Positions 35,712 through 39,326 of a DNA stretch of 39,326 bases are shown here, in pieces; the first letter of the stretch is position 1; every line of letters starts with the position of its first letter. Below the pieces are notes generated by a model that saw only the letters and a program-made list of their open reading frames with translations, did no database searches and was not told the origin of the DNA. A program made the translations under genes and the position numbers. The DNA is from Betaproteobacteria bacterium (GTDB lineage Bacteria; Pseudomonadota; Gammaproteobacteria; Burkholderiales; Rhodocyclaceae): the NCBI GenBank assembly GCA_009780885.1, contig WQZF01000017.1, forward strand, positions 1 to 39,326. Direction: 5' to 3'.

Positions 35712-37183
35712 TTGCCCTCGCCCGCCGGTTTGAGCGTGACGAAAGTCTGGAATTCGCCATGCCGGACCAGCAGCGTGATATTGGCGTTCTTGCCCACCTG
35801 CGCCAGCAACTGGTTGAACTGGGCGACGGTTTTCAGATTGACCGTGCTCCCCTGGCTGATCAACGCCAGGATCACGTCGCCCGGCTGCAAACTGGCACGC
35901 GCGGCGCTGCCGCGCGCCTCGACGATACGCAGGCCATGGTCGATCTTCAGCGTTTTCTTCGCGCTCTCGGAAAGTTCGACGACGGCAAGGCCAAAACGGT
36001 CGACCTGCCGGGCTTCGCTCCTGCTTTCCTTGCCTTCGTTCTGCGCCGAATTTTCGTCGTCGTCGCCGGGCATCTCCCCGACCGTCAGCGCAATTTCGCG
36101 CGTTGCGCCATTGCGCCAGACCTGCATCACCGCCTTGCTTCCCGGGCGGCAAGCGCCGACGATGCGGGGCAAATCGCCGGAAGAAGCCACCTCCTTGCCG
36201 TTGAATCCGAGAATCACATCGCCGACAGCAAGTCCCGCCTTCTCTGCCGGGCCGTCCTTTTCGAGTGAATTGACCAGCGCTCCCGCCAGTTTCGGCAGCT
36301 TCAGGGAATCGGCAATATCGCGCGTCACCTCCTCGATCATGATGCCGATGCGTCCACGGCTGACCTTGCCATGCGCCCTCAATTGCGACTGTATTTCCAT
36401 TGCAACGTCGATCGGAATCGAGAACGAAATCCCCATGAATCCGCCCGAACGGCTGTAAATCTGGGAATTGATGCCGACCACCTCGCCGCGCATATTGAAA
36501 AGCGGCCCGCCGGAATTCCCGGGGTTGATCGCGACATCGGTCTGGATGAACGGCACATAATTTTCCTGCGGCAGCGAACGCCCCTTCGCGCTGACGATAC
36601 CCGCAGTCACGCTGTTGTCGAATCCGAACGGGGATCCGATCGCCACCACCCATTCGCCGACTTTCAGGACATCGGGATTTCCCAGCCGCACCACCGGCAG
36701 ATTGTTGGCTTCGATTTTCAGGAGGCCCACATCGGTGCGCTTGTCGGCGCCAATGATCTTCGCCTTGAATTCGCGCTTGTCGGTCAGCTTGACGATCACC
36801 TCGGAGGCATCAAAAATGACATGCGCGTTTGTGAGAACGTAGCCGTCGGCACTGACGATAAAGCCGGAACCGAGCGAACGGCTCTCGAACTCGCGTGGAG
36901 CACCGCCCTTTCCGCCACCCTTTCCTCCACCTTTTCCACCGCTTCCGGGCGGCGCGAAATGGCGGAAGAGATCGAACATCGGATCGTCCTCATCGAAGGG
37001 GAAGGAAAACATTCCCTGCGCACGGCCGCGAATGACCTGCACGGTACTGATATTGACCACTGCCGGCCCCTGCTTCTCGACCAGTTCGGTGAAATCGGGC
37101 AATCCGCCGGAACCCTGCGCGAACGACGAAAAGGGCAAGGCCGCCAGTAAAAGGAAAAGCGCGAAAAACTTATTGAATCTCAT
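35708..37183 (-). CDS. mucD: Periplasmic serine protease/chaperone of DegP (MucD) type
   Basis: A 491-residue HtrA-family protease. Signal peptide (cleaved after 'SSFAQ', ~23), glycine/lysine-rich loop (~80–95), then the catalytic triad His121 ('TNAHV'), Asp151 ('RTDVGLL') and Ser224 ('GNSGGP'), followed by two PDZ domains (~260–365 and ~400–485). It degrades or refolds damaged periplasmic proteins. GGGAG precedes the ATG. In related bacteria it is co-transcribed with rpoE–rseA–rseB, which are absent here; mucD starts directly after the intergenic region facing nadB. Confidence 0.95.
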   Translation of the reverse strand: MRFNKFFALFLLLAALPFSSFAQGSGGLPDFTELVEKQGPAVVNISTVQVIRGRAQGMFSFPFDEDDPMFDLFRHFAPPGSGGKGGGKGGGKGGAPREFESRSLGSGFIVSADGYVLTNAHVIFDASEVIVKLTDKREFKAKIIGADKRTDVGLLKIEANNLPVVRLGNPDVLKVGEWVVAIGSPFGFDNSVTAGIVSAKGRSLPQENYVPFIQTDVAINPGNSGGPLFNMRGEVVGINSQIYSRSGGFMGISFSIPIDVAMEIQSQLRAHGKVSRGRIGIMIEEVTRDIADSLKLPKLAGALVNSLEKDGPAEKAGLAVGDVILGFNGKEVASSGDLPRIVGACRPGSKAVMQVWRNGATREIALTVGEMPGDDDENSAQNEGKESRSEARQVDRFGLAVVELSESAKKTLKIDHGLRIVEARGSAARASLQPGDVILALISQGSTVNLKTVAQFNQLLAQVGKNANITLLVRHGEFQTFVTLKPAGEGK

Positions 37184-37493
37184 GCTTGCATCTCCCGGAA
37201 ATCAGGAAAACGGAATTCGGAGGGTATGAACCGCGCTGAAGGTACAAGCCATATGCAGCGCGGAATTCCCAAGGGCGGGTTACTTTAACGCGCCTCATGC
37301 TGCCATGCACAAAATACGCAAAAAAATCCACAAAAAATTACAGTCATAAAGGAAAGCAATCTCTGAATAACAAGCATGCAGGATGGGTAGCACGAAGAGA
37401 ACCCCATCCCGCGCTTTTGGAGTGATATATTCGACGATCCGGATTTTCCCAGACGATTTCCCCGATTTCGCATCGCCCCGTGGAATATTGACC
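37184..37493. other. Divergent intergenic region of mucD and nadB with decayed family B repeat
   Basis: These 310 bases separate divergent genes. An A+T-rich stretch (about 37308–37372) probably holds promoters for one or both. GCAGGATGGGTAG…CCCCATC (37378–37408) is a decayed left half of family B. I see no coding gene, and no trace of rpoE, rseA or rseB. No clear σE-type promoter was found before mucD. Confidence 0.6.
37378..37408 (+). repeat. Decayed family B half-repeat (B3)
   Basis: GCAGGATGGGTAGCACGAAG…ACCCCATC matches the opening half of B1/B2 with several substitutions; the second half is missing. It lies in the mucD–nadB gap. Confidence 0.65.
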
Positions 37494-39110
37494 ATGACAC
37501 CGCATTTCGACGTACTCATCATCGGCAACGGCCTTGCCGGGCAATCCGCCGCGTTGCGCCTGGCCGAACGCGGCCGCCGCGTGGCGCTTGTCGCCAAGCG
37601 CACGCTGGAAGACAGCGCCTCGGCCCGGGCGCAGGGAGGAATCGCCGCCGTCCTCGACAGCCACGATTCGATCGAAGCCCACATCCGCGACACCCTCGAA
37701 GCCGGGGCCTGGCTGAACAACATCGCCGCGACGCGCTTCGTCGTCCAGAATGGCCGCGCCGCCATCGACTGGCTCATCGAACAGGGCGTTCCCTTCACCA
37801 AGGACAGCACCGGCTACCACCTCACCCGCGAAGGCGGGCACAGCACCCGGCGAGTCATTCACGTTGCCGACGCCACCGGGCTATCCGTCCAGGAAATCCT
37901 CTGCGCCAAGGTTCGCGCCCATCCCGGCATCGAAATTTTCGAGCACCACGTCGCCATCGACCTCATCACCAACGCCAGGCTGGGCATCGACAAACCGCGC
38001 TGCCATGGCGCCTATTTTCTCGAACGGGACACGGGTACCGTGCGCGCCTTCTCCGCCGCCGCGACGCTGATCGCCACCGGCGGCGCGTGCAAGGCTTATC
38101 TCTACTCCACCAGTCCGGACACCTCCACCGGCGACGGCATCGCAATGGCCTGGCGGGCCGGCTGCCGCGTCGCCAACATGGAATTCATCCAGTTTCATCC
38201 GACCTGCCTCTACCATCCGCACGCCAAATCCTTCCTCATCTCCGAGGCCATACGCGGCGAAGGCGGCCTCCTGCTGCTGCCCGACGGCACACGCTTCATG
38301 CCGGCGCACGACGAACGCGCCGAACTCGCCCCGCGCGACATCGTCGCCCGCGCCATCGACTTTGAAATGAAGAAACAGGGCCTCGATTGCGTTTTCCTCG
38401 ACATCTCGCACAAATCCCCCGACTTCATCCGCGAGCACTTTCCGACGATTCACGCCCGCTGCCTCGAACTGGGCATCGACATTACCCGAGATCCCATGCC
38501 GGTCGTTCCCGCCGCGCACTACACCTGCGGCGGCATTCTCGCCGACCTTAGCGCCCGCACCGACCTGCCCGGACTCTATGCCGCTGGCGAAGCCGCGTGC
38601 AGCGGACTGCACGGCGCAAACCGCCTGGCCAGCAATTCCCTGCTCGAATGCCTCGTCTTCTCCGAAGCCGCCGTCAAGGCCATCCTCGAAGAGCCTCCGC
38701 CAGCGATCCCGCCGCTGCCCGAGTGGGACGAAAGCCGCGTGACCGACGCCGACGAAGAGATCATCATCGCGCACAACTGGGACGAACTTCGCCGCTTCAT
38801 GTGGGATTACGTAGGCATCGTCCGCACCACCCGGAGACTGCGCCGCGCCGAGCACCGCGTGCGCCTCCTGCAACGCGAGATCGACGAGTTCTACGCCAAC
38901 TTCCGCGTCTCGAACGACCTGATCGAGCTGCGCAACCTCACCCTCACCGCCGCCCTCATCATCCGCTGCGCCCTCAAACGCAAGGAAAGCCGCGGCCTGC
39001 ATTTCTCCAGCGACTACCCCGAAACCCTCCCCCGCGCCTCGGATACGGTGCTGCGGCCGGGGAGCGCCCTGAAAAAAAACCCTGGATCGGCCCGTAGCCC
39101 GGACAAGTGA
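37494..39110 (+). CDS. nadB: L-aspartate oxidase
   Basis: A 538-residue flavoenzyme that oxidises L-aspartate to iminoaspartate in NAD synthesis. FAD-binding 'VLIIGNGLAGQSAALRLAERG' (~7–27), substrate-loop 'SARAQGGIAA', 'HFHPTCLY'-type region (here QFHPTCLYHP, ~238), active arginine in 'ELAPRDIVARAID' (~283) and 'AAHYTCGGI' (~345) are visible. The C-terminal helical domain is complete. I start at 37494 (MTPHFDVLIIG); the ribosome site is weak. It is divergent from mucD. Decayed repeat B4 and half repeat A6 follow. Confidence 0.95.
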   Translation: MTPHFDVLIIGNGLAGQSAALRLAERGRRVALVAKRTLEDSASARAQGGIAAVLDSHDSIEAHIRDTLEAGAWLNNIAATRFVVQNGRAAIDWLIEQGVPFTKDSTGYHLTREGGHSTRRVIHVADATGLSVQEILCAKVRAHPGIEIFEHHVAIDLITNARLGIDKPRCHGAYFLERDTGTVRAFSAAATLIATGGACKAYLYSTSPDTSTGDGIAMAWRAGCRVANMEFIQFHPTCLYHPHAKSFLISEAIRGEGGLLLLPDGTRFMPAHDERAELAPRDIVARAIDFEMKKQGLDCVFLDISHKSPDFIREHFPTIHARCLELGIDITRDPMPVVPAAHYTCGGILADLSARTDLPGLYAAGEAACSGLHGANRLASNSLLECLVFSEAAVKAILEEPPPAIPPLPEWDESRVTDADEEIIIAHNWDELRRFMWDYVGIVRTTRRLRRAEHRVRLLQREIDEFYANFRVSNDLIELRNLTLTAALIIRCALKRKESRGLHFSSDYPETLPRASDTVLRPGSALKKNPGSARSPDK

Positions 39111-39120
39111 AGCGGAAGCG

Positions 39121-39155
39121 ATCATTCCCCAATCTGAAATTCCGATGCCTTTCTC
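39121..39155 (-). repeat. Decayed family B fragment (B4)
   Basis: ATCATTCCCCAATCTGAAAT and the following TCCGATGCCTTTCTCG align with the centre and second half of B2 (ATCATTTCTCAATCTGGAAC, TCCGATGGGTTTCGC). The outer arms are lost. It is 31 bases from half repeat A6, like the B2–A5 adjacency. Confidence 0.6.
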
Positions 39156-39185
39156 GACTTGCCCAAGCGGTTCTGCACTCCTCAA

Positions 39186-39214
39186 TTTTCTAAATTTACT
39201 TAAATATTGATCCG
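39186..39214 (+). repeat. Family A left arm only (A6), next to the unknown right-edge gene
   Basis: Twenty-nine bases match the family A left arm almost perfectly (TTTTCTAAATTTACTTAAAT, then ATTGATCCG). After GATCCG the similarity stops and GCCAGCAGAAGTATGAAG follows, leading into the stop codon of the minus-strand gene at 39235. It is either a family A copy interrupted by an inserted element or the terminus of the element itself. Confidence 0.75.
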
Positions 39215-39234
39215 GCCAGCAGAAGTATGAAGTC

Positions 39235-39326
39235 TTAAGCGGCATATTTGACGTGCGGGTCTTGGAAGAAGCTCTTGACCCGTTCGGGAGATTGTTCGAG
39301 TTTTACCATGTGCTCGGTGGCGGCGA
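39235..39326 (-). CDS. C-terminus of an unidentified protein, possibly a transposase (partial)
   Basis: The last 30 codons of a minus-strand gene that runs off the window, ending '…EQSPERVKSFFQDPHVKYAA' and TAA. The stop lies 49 bases from the outer end of half repeat A6. Its position inside a repeat-flanked segment suggests an insertion-sequence transposase, but too little is visible to name a family. Confidence 0.45.
   Translation of the reverse strand, partial: AATEHMVKLEQSPERVKSFFQDPHVKYAA

Noticed and set aside
33263-36268. A 1001-codon plus-strand open frame opposite lepB, lepA and mucD.
   Set aside because: It covers three well-identified genes on the other strand, and its His/Arg/Asp-rich translation has no recognisable motif.

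Overview
The window is a GC-rich piece of a bacterial chromosome, most likely from a betaproteobacterium of the Rhodocyclales/Burkholderiales type. This rests on the gene order mucD–glutaredoxin-like–lepA–lepB–DUF4845–rnc–era–recO–pdxJ–acpS–nagZ next to nadB, on the pyrE/xth pairing, and on the product types. No sequence search was possible, so the placement is inference. No rRNA or tRNA gene, CRISPR array or phage module was seen.

Layout. 1–240: a non-coding edge with a repeated motif that looks like an insertion-sequence end. 240–6885 (minus): a tripartite RND efflux operon (periplasmic adaptor, inner-membrane pump, outer-membrane lipoprotein) joined by 4-base ATGA overlaps and closed by an intrinsic terminator, then an MgtC-family membrane protein. 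7138–9274 (plus): a small RRM-like protein, then a DUF47/PhoU-like protein with a Pit phosphate transporter. 9403–11824: a DUF4124-type coiled-coil protein and pyrE (minus), divergent from exonuclease III (plus). 11874–16684 (minus): a dynamin-like GTPase and a large secreted repeat protein of unknown function. 16940–19591: Smr-domain protein and thioredoxin reductase (minus), divergent from a Crp/Fnr regulator (plus). 19859–26026 (plus): a DUF3857/transglutaminase protein, a proline-rich lipoprotein, an RhlE-type helicase, ubiK and comM. 26260–37183 (minus): an MFS transporter and the long housekeeping cluster from nagZ back to mucD. 37494–39110 (plus): nadB. The right edge holds the C-terminus of a protein that may be a transposase.

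The most distinctive feature is a family (family A) of about 76-bp AT-rich imperfect palindromes with TTTTCTAAATT…AATTTAGAAAA ends. Five complete copies (9267, 14056, 19620, 26033, 30454) and one half copy (39186) stand out against the GC-rich background. All lie at or just beyond gene 3' ends; none lies between divergent promoters. The half copy sits 20 bp beyond the stop of the unknown right-edge protein. Family A may therefore be a miniature element mobilised by, and derived from, that element, or the element may have inserted into a copy. A second family (B, GTAGGATGGGTAGAGCG…, about 83 bp) has two full copies and two decayed ones, twice adjacent to family A.

One apparent absence is notable. 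In related bacteria rpoE–rseA–rseB usually lies just upstream of mucD. Here mucD faces nadB directly across 310 bp that contain a decayed family B repeat.
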